A stretch of DNA of 64,000 nt from an uncultured Chloroflexota bacterium (GCA_913045315.1 CAJWQJ010000002.1:62001-126000), one strand, 5' to 3'. Shown: positions 1 through 9,463, counted from the stretch's first letter. Numbers and translations: made by a program. Notes: generated from the sequence alone by a model not told the origin.

Positions 1-2
1 GA

Positions 3-749
3 ATCATTTTTGACGAACCAGTTCGAAGAACGAAAGAGAACATCGATGTCATCAAAATGATCTTCCGAGGTGAAAAGGTTTCCTATCAAGGAAAACATCT
101 TCAACACCCTTCACGTGAAGGCCAGGGAAAAGTCATGAAGAATGAATCCGATCCAGATCCTGATATTCCTATATGGATTGCCTCGCTTGGTCCAAAGAAT
201 CTTGAACTCACTGGAGCAATTGCGGATGGATGGAAAGGAACTTCCTTTATGCCTGAAACCGCAGAGTCAATGTTCCAGCATATTCGCAAGGGAGCAGAAG
301 AAGCTGGTAGAAGCTTCTCTGACATCACCATAAATGTTGGAGGTACTGTTTATTTTACTGATGATGTTGATAAGGCTGTCGAGGAATTAAAACCTATGCT
401 TGCGTTCACTTTAGGAGCCATGGGTTCACGAAAATTCAATTTCTATAATGCTGCATATGTCAGGGCAGGATACGCTGATGAAGCAAAACTCATTCAAGAC
501 CTCTGGATAGAAGGAAAACGAGATGAAGCTAGAAGACTCGTGCCTGCAGAAATGGTTATGAAGAGCGGATTCATTGGAACCGATGAAATGATTAAAGAAC
601 GAATCCGACTCTACAGAGACGCTGGAGTAAACGAAATTGCTGCTCAACTTAGATTCGGAAGAGGTAGCAGTTATATTCCCACGGTTACTGAACGAATCGA
701 TTCGCTTTCAAAATTTGTCGATTTAGTTGATCAAGTAAACAAAGAATAG
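3..749 (+). CDS. LLM-class (luciferase-like) flavin/F420-dependent oxidoreductase, 5' partial
   Basis: The reading frame is open from the first bases of the window, so the N-terminus lies outside; the first internal Met (position 57) is not the start. The text before it (TKENIDVIKMIFRGE) is the usual linker of the luciferase-like TIM-barrel family. Then come PIWIASLGPKNLELTGAIADGW, the conserved substrate/cofactor-side segment, and a C-terminal helix region ending EIAAQLRFG and SLSKFVDL. Family members use FMN or F420 for hydride transfer or monooxygenation; the substrate cannot be read here. A strong terminator follows 8 bp after the stop. Family call is firm, substrate unknown. Confidence 0.88.
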   Translation: MIFDEPVRRTKENIDVIKMIFRGEKVSYQGKHLQHPSREGQGKVMKNESDPDPDIPIWIASLGPKNLELTGAIADGWKGTSFMPETAESMFQHIRKGAEEAGRSFSDITINVGGTVYFTDDVDKAVEELKPMLAFTLGAMGSRKFNFYNAAYVRAGYADEAKLIQDLWIEGKRDEARRLVPAEMVMKSGFIGTDEMIKERIRLYRDAGVNEIAAQLRFGRGSSYIPTVTERIDSLSKFVDLVDQVNKE

Positions 750-756
750 TTGAATC

Positions 757-791
757 AAAAAAAGAGCTGGACTTTATTCCAGCTCTTTTTT
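757..791 (+). terminator. Rho-independent terminator
   Basis: The 8-bp stem GAGCTGGA (764-771) pairs with TCCAGCTC (778-785) around the loop CTTTAT. It is preceded by an A-run and followed by a T-run, so it can work on both strands. It ends the luciferase-like gene and may serve the convergent gene at 843. Confidence 0.9.
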
Positions 792-842
792 ATTTGAGGT
801 TCTGAAAGCTTATTTATCAATTTCAAACAGAAATATTACTAT

Positions 843-1493
843 CTACCTATTGAGAAGTAGACGACCGATATAAATAGCATAAATAGTGTGAATAAGATAT
901 GTTACTCCTACGATCTGGGATATAGTCTGTGCAGAATCTGGATTAAGAAGACCTATAATATTTACCACGAACGCAACTATAGCTACCAATGCAGCTACTT
1001 TTGCGAACATGCTATTGTAGTCATCTCTGGATGACATAGCCAAAAATATGAATAAAAATCCTAGCGACTGAAGAACACCAACAATATTCAATATCCCTGT
1101 AGCAGCAAGAAAGGCTGCTGCTGCTTGCGTTGCCGGTTCTGGGAAGTTGGCTCCTGCAATATAAATTCCACATGATAGTGAAATGCCTATCCAGCCAAAC
1201 ATAATCAAAGGAACAGAGTATGCAGCAAGTGCAGCCCCATTACCATTTGCCCGAATTTCGTTAGCAACAAATTGCAAACCATGAACAAGCATAAAAATAC
1301 CAATAGGAATGATAATTGCAGTAATAGCTACTGCAGTTGAATTTTCAGCAGCTAATGATGCCCATGAAGCTGCTACAGCCCACTCTACATCAGCAAAAAT
1401 CACTAGTTGCTGATAAAAATATGCAGCAAGACAGATAATCGGACCAAAGATGATCGAAAGTCCTGCAAGCTTTGTCGTTGAAATAGTACCCAT
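843..1493 (-). CDS. Hypothetical multi-pass membrane protein
   Basis: Not recognised as a named family. The 216-aa product is mostly hydrophobic, with about six membrane segments and small Ala-rich turns (ENSTAVAITAIIIPIGIFML, AAAFLAATGILNIVGVLQSL). The frame opens at 1535, but AAGGAG sits 7 nt before the ATG at 1493, giving MGTISTTKLAGL, so I chose that start. It is a single gene, convergent with the luciferase-like gene. There are no charged catalytic motifs; a structural or transport role is possible but cannot be claimed. Confidence 0.75.
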   Translation of the reverse strand: MGTISTTKLAGLSIIFGPIICLAAYFYQQLVIFADVEWAVAASWASLAAENSTAVAITAIIIPIGIFMLVHGLQFVANEIRANGNGAALAAYSVPLIMFGWIGISLSCGIYIAGANFPEPATQAAAAFLAATGILNIVGVLQSLGFLFIFLAMSSRDDYNSMFAKVAALVAIVAFVVNIIGLLNPDSAQTISQIVGVTYLIHTIYAIYIGRLLLNR

Positions 1494-1705
1494 TAAAATA
1501 CTCCTTTTCAGCTCGGCGAACCTCTTTGATAGCAAAAATGCTATATTCTTATCTAATTATACTTAAAAAGTTTTTTATTTGACAATTTCATATACTTCAG
1601 AGCTTTCGTTATATAACTCATATTGAGAATATATCTTCGTTATAGTTATTATAATAATATCGATCGAATAAACTACATTTAACAATAATAGATTCTGGTG
1701 ATGAA

Positions 1706-2563
1706 TTGAAAAACCGATATCATGAAAAAGATGATCCTCAAATCAATGGAGAAAATGGAAATAACGATACATTGAATCGCCATAATCCATTCGAAAGAAT
1801 AGAAATACGTTGGCTTCTTTTACTTCTGATTATTACCCAATTCGGACTTATTGCTTTTGTAGAAGGACCCACTGGAATTCCTATTGAAGGCTATATAAGC
1901 CAACTCATTCTTATAGCTTGGGCTTTGATCATCATTCGAAAGCATGACATTTCAATGACACAACTAATGGGTAAAACTCCTCAAAATATGAATTGGTTAC
2001 CAATTATTGGTTTAACTGTAACCTTACTTGTTTATGCAATTGGGGCAATTGCTGCCGTGATTTACCCAATTTATACATTGAATCCAGATTTCGCCACCAA
2101 ACTATTGGATGCTGCTTCTAAAAATTCCCCGATACACACACTTATTCTAGGTGTTTTTATTGCACCAATAGTAGAAGAAATTATATTTCGTGGTTTTTTA
2201 TTAAATCGAATAGGAACAAAATGGAACATTAGGACAGCAATTATCCTTTCGTCGCTAATTTTTGCTTTAGGACATTCCATATTTTTTATCGGCGCATTTG
2301 TTATTGGAATTGTTTTTTGCTTACTTTATATCAAAACCAAAACATTACTTGTTCCTATGAGTGCTCATGTTCTCTACAATTCTATAGTCTGGCTAGGAAG
2401 TCTAGTTTCACAAGAAACTGGAGGCTTCTCTTCGGAATATTGGCTTCAATTTCTATATCAAGGTCTCGTTGCAATACTAATATCATCACCAATAATATTC
2501 ATTATTATAATTAGATGGTGGCCATTAAATTCAACTACGCTTCCCTATGACTCCAATAGGTAA
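1706..2563 (+). CDS. CPBP-family intramembrane metalloprotease (CAAX/Abi type)
   Basis: The 285-aa multi-spanning protein carries the family motifs in order: EEIIFRGF (EExxxR, about residues 154-161), FALGHSIFF (FxxxH) and HVLYNSI (HxxxN/D type). In this family the paired Glu and the His residues bind metal within the membrane. The start is TTG, with GGTGA a few bases upstream; an out-of-frame ATG at 1701 stops at once. Bacterial members cleave membrane-anchored peptides or confer bacteriocin immunity; the target here is unknown. The 3' end lies 6 bp from the convergent crotonase gene. Confidence 0.85.
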   Translation: MKNRYHEKDDPQINGENGNNDTLNRHNPFERIEIRWLLLLLIITQFGLIAFVEGPTGIPIEGYISQLILIAWALIIIRKHDISMTQLMGKTPQNMNWLPIIGLTVTLLVYAIGAIAAVIYPIYTLNPDFATKLLDAASKNSPIHTLILGVFIAPIVEEIIFRGFLLNRIGTKWNIRTAIILSSLIFALGHSIFFIGAFVIGIVFCLLYIKTKTLLVPMSAHVLYNSIVWLGSLVSQETGGFSSEYWLQFLYQGLVAILISSPIIFIIIIRWWPLNSTTLPYDSNR

Positions 2564-2569
2564 GAAATA

Positions 2570-3388
2570 CTATTCTCCACGGAACTCAGGCTTTCTTCTT
2601 TCTAAGAAAGAATTAATCCCTTCCTTTCTATCAAACGTATTTGAAACAGCACTCACAGTCCCCGCCTCAAACCAAACCTGTGTTTCTAATGAATTTCTTG
2701 AACTTTCTTTAACAAGTTTTTTAGCTAGCTCAATTGCAACTGAAGGACCGCTTGCAATTCTGTGCGCTAAATCCAACGTGAAAGACATCAATTCTTCTGG
2801 TTTTACAACATAATTTACTAGCCCGATAGTGCTAGCTCGTTCAGCATCAATGATATCCCCAGTCATTATTAGCTCCATAGCATGACCATTACCCACAAGT
2901 CTAGGAAGATGATAGCTGGTACCAGTATCAGGTGGTTGTGCTCTCCTCATAAAAACTGAGCAAAATCGTGCTTTCTCTGAAGCAATTCTAATATCTGCAC
3001 CTAAGCTAACTGAAAGACCTCCGCCTGCTGCAATTCCATTAACTGCAGCTATCACTGGAATTCTGCAACGATTTAAACCCATAGCAATTTCACCAAAACC
3101 ACTTAATCCATGAGGAGAACCATGGAATTTTCTTTTGTCGTGCCTATCAAAGAGTTCAAATACATCCACATTTCTTTCAGGTCGTTGATCAGCTCCACTA
3201 CAAAATGCATCTCCAGCCCCTGTAATAACCAATACTTTCACAGCGTCATCTCGATCAATATGACCAAAAATATCAAGTATCTCATAATTCATTCTTTGAG
3301 ACAGTGCATTAAAAACATTAGGACGGTTCATAGTAATAACACCTACACCGTCTTCTTTTAATTCCCAAATGATGTGTTCATATTCCAT
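2570..3388 (-). CDS. Enoyl-CoA hydratase/isomerase (crotonase) family protein, PaaG-like active site
   Basis: Crotonase fold of 272 aa: MNRPNVFNALS near the N-terminus, FCSGAD (first oxyanion-hole strand), then IPVIAAVNGIAAGGGL, which supplies the second backbone NH. At the usual second acid position the sequence reads PPDTGTSYHLPRLVG, with an Asp as in the isomerase PaaG rather than a Glu as in true hydratases, so CoA-ester isomerisation is more likely than hydration. AGGAG lies 8 nt before the ATG. The substrate is unknown; no beta-oxidation partner genes are adjacent. Confidence 0.87.
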   Translation of the reverse strand: MEYEHIIWELKEDGVGVITMNRPNVFNALSQRMNYEILDIFGHIDRDDAVKVLVITGAGDAFCSGADQRPERNVDVFELFDRHDKRKFHGSPHGLSGFGEIAMGLNRCRIPVIAAVNGIAAGGGLSVSLGADIRIASEKARFCSVFMRRAQPPDTGTSYHLPRLVGNGHAMELIMTGDIIDAERASTIGLVNYVVKPEELMSFTLDLAHRIASGPSVAIELAKKLVKESSRNSLETQVWFEAGTVSAVSNTFDRKEGINSFLERRKPEFRGE

Positions 3389-3505
3389 TTCTGACTCCTC
3401 TCATGGGTCTATTCATGCGATGCATTGTAACAATATATTTGTGTTTTCCATACCTATATCTCATTAATACTTGACTCATGGAACTATCTACCGAATACTA
3501 TTTGT

Positions 3506-4045
3506 ATGATTACTCGAATGATTAATGCCGCAAAATTGAATATTCATACCTATGAGGAAATTGAGGCAGACAAAACAGCAACAGTTCAAGCTTTACTAGT
3601 TGTTATAATTGTTGCTATCTCGACAGCTGTTGGACTGATGATGCTTCCTGACTCTCAAACCTCTTCCCAACAAGATATTAGCGGACCAATAGATTTTGTT
3701 TCCTTTGTTATCCTTCAGATTGTTGGATGGGCTGTATGGGCTTTCATTACCTTTTTCGTTGGCACCAAACTTCTCAGAACCGATGAAACAGAAGCAGATT
3801 GGGGTGAATTGGCCAGAACACTAGGATTTGCTCAATCTCCAGGCGTTTTGCGAATTTTTGGATTTTTGCCTTTTGTCGGCAGCTTCATATTTGTCGTGGC
3901 TTCATTCTGGAGCATATACGCAATGGTTATTGCGGTACGGCAAGCTTTGGATTATCAAAGCACTTTCCGAGCTGTTGGTGTAGTATTAATCGGATTTATT
4001 CCATACATCATAATAATGGGAATCATTGGATCTTTGATTAGTTAA
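3506..4045 (+). CDS. Yip1-family membrane protein
   Basis: The 179-aa protein has a short amphipathic N-terminus (NAAKLNIHTYEEIEADKTATVQALLVV) typical of bacterial Yip1-domain proteins, followed by about five membrane segments, with the polar loop KLLRTDETEADWGELARTLGFAQSP between them. That loop (LLRTxETxADWGELxRTLGFA) is the family signature. The start could be at 3506 or the Met four codons on. The cellular role in bacteria is unclear. No operon partners. Confidence 0.8.
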   Translation: MITRMINAAKLNIHTYEEIEADKTATVQALLVVIIVAISTAVGLMMLPDSQTSSQQDISGPIDFVSFVILQIVGWAVWAFITFFVGTKLLRTDETEADWGELARTLGFAQSPGVLRIFGFLPFVGSFIFVVASFWSIYAMVIAVRQALDYQSTFRAVGVVLIGFIPYIIIMGIIGSLIS

Positions 4046-4062
4046 TATATTCCCTATTACTG

Positions 4063-4542
4063 TTATCCAAAACGTGGATCATCACTTATTTCTACGATCA
4101 TATCAATTTCAACAGGAACTCCTGCAGGAAGACTTCCCATTCCCGTAGCAGCTCTGGTATGCATACCTATATCACCAAAAATTGATACTAAAAGGTCGGA
4201 AGCGCCATTAGCAACAGCAGGATGATCAGTAAATTCATCAGTTGCATTAACCATACAAGAAACTCTAACAACACGAGAGATTCTATCTAAATCTCCTACT
4301 GCCTGCTTCAGGGAAGCAAGCAATGCTAAAGTGACTTTCTGCGCGACCTCTTTTCCCTGATCTACCGAAAAATTTGATCCAAGTTTACCTGTAATTACCG
4401 TTCCATCTACATTTCTAGGAATATGCCCTGACAAAAAAACTAAGTTTCCAGTAATTACTGCAGGTACATAATTTGCCATGGGAGAAGGAGCAGGAGGAAG
4501 TGATAAACCCATTTCATTTAATTTTCCTTCAACAATTGACAC
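4063..4542 (-). CDS. RidA-family protein
   Basis: The 159-aa protein belongs to the RidA/YjgF superfamily, which as trimers deaminate reactive enamine/imine intermediates. The N-terminus SIVEGKLNEMGLSLPPAPSPMANYVPAV, the segment LVFLSGHIPR and the C-terminal GVPVEIDMIVEI fit the longer RidA subgroup. The frame opens at 4566, but GGGAGGA lies 5 nt before the GTG at 4542 and the family normally begins at this point, so GTG is chosen. The equivalent of the RidA Arg105 position (HTRAATGMGSLPAG) keeps an Arg. Alone on its strand. Confidence 0.87.
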   Translation of the reverse strand: MSIVEGKLNEMGLSLPPAPSPMANYVPAVITGNLVFLSGHIPRNVDGTVITGKLGSNFSVDQGKEVAQKVTLALLASLKQAVGDLDRISRVVRVSCMVNATDEFTDHPAVANGASDLLVSIFGDIGMHTRAATGMGSLPAGVPVEIDMIVEISDDPRFG

Positions 4543-4678
4543 AGTTTCCTCCCAAATAAAAAACATTTCTAATCCATGATTCCATTATAATCGCAAACAA
4601 ATATCCTCTCTACTGTTTAACCTGATATACTTATAAAGGTAGTTACCCGAGAAGAGAATTTATAGCAAGGAGTGCCAC

Positions 4679-5764
4679 ATGAGCAATAGAACACCCATAC
4701 AAATTGGAGTAATCGGGGTAGGTTTCGGTACAAAAGTTCAAATTCCAGCCTTTCTTTCAGAAGGAGTTGGAGTTTCTGCAGTTTGTGCGGCTCATGAGGA
4801 ACGTGCTGAAAAAGCTGCTGATGAGTTCGGAATTCCTCAAGTTTATACTGACTATAAAAAAATGATTCATGAGGCTGACATCGATGCCGTCAGCATTGTA
4901 ACCCCTCCATTTTTACATCATGAAATGGCACTTGAAGCCATAAATGCAGGCAAACATGTTATCTGTGAAAAACCTTTTGCATTAAACAGTAAAGAAGCTA
5001 CTGAAATGTATGAAGCAGCAAGTAATTCGAATATTACAGCAATGATAGCCCATGAATTTCGATTTGCTCCCGCAAGATCCTACATTAAGGAATTAATTCA
5101 ACAAGGATATATTGGAACGATTCGTGACATTCAAATCACACTTTTTGTTGGACCAACTATGCCTACAGCCCCTCGCCCAATGGCCTGGGGAAGCGAATCA
5201 AATAAAGGTGGTGGTTTTCTTGGTGCACTTGGTTCTCATTATCTTGATTGTTTAAGAGACTGGTGTGGTGAAATGGATGCAATAAATGGTCAAGTATTTT
5301 CCCATGATCCTGCACGAACACTTAATAATACAACGGTCACCGCAGACTCTGATGATGCTTTCTCTTTTCAGGTAAAATTTTCCAACGGTGCACTAGCATC
5401 GATGAATGCAAATTCTGTAGCTCCTTATGGGAACGGAGCACAAATAGATATCTTCGGAAGTGAAGGTTCACTTCGAACTACACAATCAGGATTTAACCCA
5501 ACTCCAGATGGAAAAGTATGGGCAGCAAGATACAGTGATGGACCAGCAATGAAAGAACTGCCTATGCCTGAAAGACATTTTCCTATATTTGACGACCGTG
5601 ATGAACGACTCCCTGCATTTCGGGTATTGGTAAAAAGATTTTTAAGAGGTATTGAAGAAGGTTCGTCGCTCTACCCTAATTTTTATGACGGTCTGAAATG
5701 CCAAGAAGCTTTAGATGCAATCAGATCAATTTCAAGCGAAGAATATTGGAAAGAATTACGTTAA
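4679..5764 (+). CDS. Gfo/Idh/MocA-family NAD(P)-dependent oxidoreductase
   Basis: 361 aa. An N-terminal Rossmann fold carries IGVIGVGFG near residue 10 and the EKP motif (HVICEKPFAL, about residue 95), whose Lys is catalytic in the family. The C-terminal alpha/beta domain includes GGGFLGALGSHYLDCLRDW, giving the conserved Asp and His positions. AAGGAG stands 7 nt before the ATG. Members oxidise sugars, inositols or related polyols; the substrate cannot be assigned. Monocistronic, ending 5 bp from a convergent SDR gene. Confidence 0.9.
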   Translation: MSNRTPIQIGVIGVGFGTKVQIPAFLSEGVGVSAVCAAHEERAEKAADEFGIPQVYTDYKKMIHEADIDAVSIVTPPFLHHEMALEAINAGKHVICEKPFALNSKEATEMYEAASNSNITAMIAHEFRFAPARSYIKELIQQGYIGTIRDIQITLFVGPTMPTAPRPMAWGSESNKGGGFLGALGSHYLDCLRDWCGEMDAINGQVFSHDPARTLNNTTVTADSDDAFSFQVKFSNGALASMNANSVAPYGNGAQIDIFGSEGSLRTTQSGFNPTPDGKVWAARYSDGPAMKELPMPERHFPIFDDRDERLPAFRVLVKRFLRGIEEGSSLYPNFYDGLKCQEALDAIRSISSEEYWKELR

Positions 5765-5769
5765 TTCAC

Positions 5770-6519
5770 TTACCCTGCAAGTCCACCACCGTCAACCACT
5801 AGAGACTGACCCGTTATAAAGCTTGCTTTTTCAGAACATAGCCACAAAACTGTTTCTGCAATCTCTTCCGAAGAACCAATTCTGCCAAGAGTACCAGGAA
5901 TTTTTCCTACAGAATATAAATCCTCCACATGTTCAACCATTGGAGTGTCTACCCATCCAGGACAAATCGCATTGATTCGTATTCCATATTGAGCATTCTG
6001 CATTGACGCCGTTTTTGTAAGTCCAATAACTCCATGCTTGCTAGCTGAATAAGATGCAGATGATGAAGCATCACCACGTAACCCTGAAGTAGAGGAATTG
6101 TTTACAATTGAACCATTTTTTTGCTCTATCATCATTCTTAATTCATGTTTCATACAAAGAAACACTCCCGTTAAATTAACATCAATTACCAAACGCCATT
6201 GTTCTAATGGCATTTCATGAATCGTTGTCTCCACATCCCAGACACCAGCATTATTAAACGCATAATCTATTCTGCCAAACTTGGAATCAATTTTTTTCAT
6301 TAGGTCTTGTACACTTGACTCATGTTGCACATCTGTTTGAATAAATATTGCATCTCCACCTTGTTCTGATATGGACTTTGCAACAGCATAACCATTTTCT
6401 GCTCTTCTTGCTGCAATCACCACTTTCGCTCCATTGGAAGCAAAAGCAAGTGCAGTAGCTTTGCCCATACCTGAGTTTCCTCCCGTAACCAAAGCAACTT
6501 TTCCATTCATTTCATACAT
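5770..6519 (-). CDS. SDR-family oxidoreductase
   Basis: Classical short-chain dehydrogenase of about 249 aa: TGGNSGMG cofactor motif, NNAGVWD, the catalytic set N/S (NNSSTSG) and YSASK, and the C-terminal ITGQSLVVDGGG. The frame opens at 6549, but AGGA with good spacing precedes the ATG at 6519 (MYEMNGKVALVTGG), which also fits family length. ARR after the second strand suggests NADP(H) preference, weakly. Substrate unknown. Convergent with the Gfo/Idh/MocA gene. Confidence 0.9.
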   Translation of the reverse strand: MYEMNGKVALVTGGNSGMGKATALAFASNGAKVVIAARRAENGYAVAKSISEQGGDAIFIQTDVQHESSVQDLMKKIDSKFGRIDYAFNNAGVWDVETTIHEMPLEQWRLVIDVNLTGVFLCMKHELRMMIEQKNGSIVNNSSTSGLRGDASSSASYSASKHGVIGLTKTASMQNAQYGIRINAICPGWVDTPMVEHVEDLYSVGKIPGTLGRIGSSEEIAETVLWLCSEKASFITGQSLVVDGGGLAG

Positions 6520-6654
6520 ATTTATTCCTAAACCATCTTGTGAAATCATTATTTAATTAAAGAGATAATACACATCCTAGCAAATTCAATCCAGCCAAAT
6601 GACATTGAAAGCATTGCAATGTACAATCACTATAAGCTGATGTGGAGGTGATAT

Positions 6655-7101
6655 ATGTCCGATGAAAGGCATTCAAAACTAGTAAATAAACTTGAGGCAT
6701 TAAAAAAAGGATATGAGGATTGCCTTAATGGATTAACTCCTGAGCAAGCATTGAGAGGATCAGAATGGTCTGTTAGAGATCTCCTTGCTCATTCCACTGG
6801 AGGATTATATCAAACCATGACTAGACGTATTCTTACCGAAGACACTCCAGATTTTGGCAATAATAGCTTTGATATTAAGAAGTGGTGGGAACGAACTCTA
6901 CAACGAAGCATTGATGATGTAACTCAAGCATATGAAACAGCAAAAAACTTGACCGAAGAGCAAATGAATCGTACTGGTATCCGGAATGGGGAAACAATAA
7001 CTCCTATGGATACACTTGAAAACTGGGCTGAACATCTTGAGGAGCATTTTTTACAACTTCGTGATGAGGTTATTCCCAGAGAGCAAAATAAGAATTCTTG
7101 A
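6655..7101 (+). CDS. DinB-like / maleylpyruvate-isomerase-N-like four-helix protein
   Basis: The 148-aa helical protein has SEWSVRDLLAHSTGG (helix with the first metal His) and NWAEHLEEHFLQL (C-terminal His-rich helix), the pattern of DinB_2/MDMPI_N-type metal-binding four-helix bundles. These often work as thiol-dependent transferases, but many have no known function. A very strong ribosome site (GGAGGTGAT) precedes the ATG. It lies 36 bp upstream of rmuC and may share its transcript. One of three DinB-type genes in this window. Confidence 0.75.
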   Translation: MSDERHSKLVNKLEALKKGYEDCLNGLTPEQALRGSEWSVRDLLAHSTGGLYQTMTRRILTEDTPDFGNNSFDIKKWWERTLQRSIDDVTQAYETAKNLTEEQMNRTGIRNGETITPMDTLENWAEHLEEHFLQLRDEVIPREQNKNS

Positions 7102-7137
7102 AACGGAACGAGGGTATATCCATTCAAGGAGAAAAAT

Positions 7138-8328
7138 ATGTTAAAGATTTTCTTGTGGATTTGGAAAACGATATTACTTCTGATTGGTATTAATAAAAAC
7201 CAATCAGAAAATAACGATACATCTTCCAATCAAGACTCTGAAGATCGAATCAAAATACTCGCATATGAAGTATTTAGGGAATTTCAAGAATCCCAACAAG
7301 CTCAATTTAAAACTCAGCAAGAAGCAATTCTAGCTGCAACACAAGCTCAGTTCAAAGTTCAACAAGAATCAAATAACAATGATCATGCACAAAGAAAAGC
7401 TTTAATTGATCAACAATACGAAAGTGTTGTTAAAGCCGTTCGCGAAACACAACGAGTTAATGTGGAAACAAATGCAAGTTTAAAACATCTTGGAGAAAAC
7501 ATTTCAGCACTTAATTCGCATACAACCAATCTTACTAACATACTCAACAATTCTCGTGCAAGAGGTCAATGGGGAGAACGTTTAGCAGAAGATATACTTC
7601 GGCAGCATGGCTTTATTGAAGGAGTCAATTACACCAAACAAACAGGGTTAGAATATGCATCAGGTCGCCCAGACATAACCTTTCTTCTTCCTACCGAACA
7701 AAGACTTCATATGGATGTTAAGTTCCCATTTGACAATTACATGCGATACATTAATGCAGAAACTGATACTGAAAAAGGATCCTTTAAATCTCTCTTTCTC
7801 ACCGATGTAAAAAACCGAATCAAGGAAATTACAAGCCGTGAATATATTGATCCTGGTCAAAGCACACTTGATTACGTAATATTTTTTATTCCAAATGATA
7901 GTGTTTATACATTTATCTCCCAAGAGGATGACGAACTTTTTGAAAATGCTCGGCAATCTAGAGTGCTCTGCTGTTCTCCTTCTACAATACTTGCAGTTTT
8001 AGGAGTTGTTAGACAATCTCTGGAGAATTTCAACTTTAGCCAACGGGCAGACGAAATGCTTGGTGTAATAGGTGAGTTCAAAAAGCAGTGGGATGAATTT
8101 TTGAAAAGCATGGATACCGTGGGCACCAGACTTGATTCGACTCGAAAAGAATTCGATCTCATGGTAAATAGAAGGCAACGAGCACTTGATCGTCCAGTAA
8201 AAAAATTAGAAACAATGCGTTTAAATAATAATATCCCATTAATGGAGTCATCAAAGGAAGAAGAGTATAATTTTATTGAATCTGAACAAGCGATACTAGA
8301 CGAACAACAAGACAAAGAATCGTCTTAA
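7138..8328 (+). CDS. rmuC: DNA recombination protein RmuC
   Basis: 396 aa. An N-terminal membrane anchor (IFLWIWKTILLLIGI) is followed by a long Gln/Ala-rich coiled coil (about residues 45-130), then the RmuC nuclease-like domain ARGQWGERLAEDIL, GRPDITFLLP, HMDVKFPFDNY and DYVIFFIPNDSVY. These match the restriction-endonuclease-like core (D...DxK-type residues) used in RmuC, which limits inverted-repeat rearrangement. AAGGAG precedes the ATG. The C-terminus is acidic and low in complexity. Ends 2 bp from a convergent crotonase. Confidence 0.92.
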   Translation: MLKIFLWIWKTILLLIGINKNQSENNDTSSNQDSEDRIKILAYEVFREFQESQQAQFKTQQEAILAATQAQFKVQQESNNNDHAQRKALIDQQYESVVKAVRETQRVNVETNASLKHLGENISALNSHTTNLTNILNNSRARGQWGERLAEDILRQHGFIEGVNYTKQTGLEYASGRPDITFLLPTEQRLHMDVKFPFDNYMRYINAETDTEKGSFKSLFLTDVKNRIKEITSREYIDPGQSTLDYVIFFIPNDSVYTFISQEDDELFENARQSRVLCCSPSTILAVLGVVRQSLENFNFSQRADEMLGVIGEFKKQWDEFLKSMDTVGTRLDSTRKEFDLMVNRRQRALDRPVKKLETMRLNNNIPLMESSKEEEYNFIESEQAILDEQQDKESS

Positions 8329-8330
8329 AC

Positions 8331-9146
8331 CTACTCATCAAGAAAATTTGGTGGCCTTTTCTCTGCAAACGCTCTTAATCCTTCAATACCATCTTTCATG
8401 CCAATTAGATTCTGCTCAAGATTTTGAGCATAATTTAAAGCTGACGGAGGATCCATATAATACCCTTTATACAACATCTGTTTAACATTTCTCACTGACC
8501 TTGGGGCAAGGTAAACCATACGAGTTGCCCATTCCATCGCAGTATCCATTAGTTTTTCTGGAGATACAATTTGATTGACAAACCCCATCTCAAAAGCTCT
8601 CTGGGCTTCCATCTGCCCATCTCCCCATAAGCAAAATTCTAAAGCGTGCCCCAACCCCATTATCCGAGTTAATGGAGCCATTATTCCTGAGCCACCTTGG
8701 CCCCATTTTGCTTCTGAAACTCCAAATCGAGCGCCTTCTATCGCAATTCTAATATCACAATTCATTGCTACTAGAAATCCACCTGCAATAGCAGGCCCAT
8801 TAATAGCACCAATTACCGGTTTCCAGAGATTAAGAGCTTCAGCAGCAGGAGAACCCACAGGTGCAGCAAATGGACTGGCAGGAACACTTTGAGGTTTCTC
8901 CCCTGCATCAGTTGCTTCACGCCTTTCTCGCATTTCTTTTAAATCAGCACCTGCACTAAATACTGTTCCAGAACCAGTTAATATTGCTACTCGTGCTTGT
9001 TTCGTATCCCTGAATTCTTGCCATATACGATTTAATTCTGGAATCATGCCCCCACCTAATGCATTTCGTCTTTCTGGGCGATTCATAGTAATTACCCAAA
9101 TGCGTTCTTCATCTTTCTTTTCCACCAAAACTACAGGATCAGCCAT
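8331..9146 (-). CDS. Enoyl-CoA hydratase/isomerase family protein
   Basis: 271-aa crotonase: MNRPERRNALG, VFSAGADLKEM (oxyanion strand), KPVIGAINGPAIAGGF, then GVSEAKWGQGG, where the Glu sits at the catalytic-acid position. The insert between SAGADLKEM and KPVIGAIN (about 40 residues rich in Pro/Ala) is longer than in short crotonases. The protein differs clearly from the PaaG-like paralogue at 2570. The CoA substrate is not evident. The upstream region on this strand shows no clear operon partner. Confidence 0.87.
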   Translation of the reverse strand: MADPVVLVEKKDEERIWVITMNRPERRNALGGGMIPELNRIWQEFRDTKQARVAILTGSGTVFSAGADLKEMRERREATDAGEKPQSVPASPFAAPVGSPAAEALNLWKPVIGAINGPAIAGGFLVAMNCDIRIAIEGARFGVSEAKWGQGGSGIMAPLTRIMGLGHALEFCLWGDGQMEAQRAFEMGFVNQIVSPEKLMDTAMEWATRMVYLAPRSVRNVKQMLYKGYYMDPPSALNYAQNLEQNLIGMKDGIEGLRAFAEKRPPNFLDE

Positions 9147-9300
9147 ATTTCACCTCTTAAAGTATCCTTTTATAGTTTGTATGTTTTATCGATGTTATAT
9201 TTACACAGTACAATCTAAAGATAAATAGAATTTTTATTAATTTTGTAAAATCCTTATATGAGATATAATCTCCATATCACCAATCCTGTGGAGGATTCTC

Positions 9301-9414
9301 ATAAACAAGAATTTTAAAGCGAAATTAATAGTCATGGTGATACTTAGCACTCCTTTTGCTCTGATTGCTTTTTGGACATTATTAAATTTTGCATTATCAC
9401 TAGTTGAAAATTAA
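9301..9414 (+). CDS. Small single-helix membrane protein, probable ATA start
   Basis: A 37-codon frame reads INKNFKAKLIVMVILSTP and then FALIAFWTLLNFALSLVEN: a positively charged N-terminus, one hydrophobic helix, and a short acidic tail. GGAGGA (9290-9295) lies 5 nt before an ATA at 9301, and there is no ATG, GTG or TTG at that spacing; an internal ATG at 9334 has no ribosome site. ATA initiation is rare, so the call rests on the strong ribosome site plus the protein-like composition. Located 49 bp upstream of an MFS gene. Function unknown. Confidence 0.5.
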   Translation: MNKNFKAKLIVMVILSTPFALIAFWTLLNFALSLVEN

Positions 9415-9463
9415 ATTTAACTTCTTCATAAATATCCATCCAATAATACTTAGGAATTAAATT

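Noticed and set aside
142-333. Alternative-frame open stretches inside the luciferase-like, crotonase, MFS and RND genes
   Set aside because: They lie inside well-supported genes on other frames, lack ribosome sites and have no family features.
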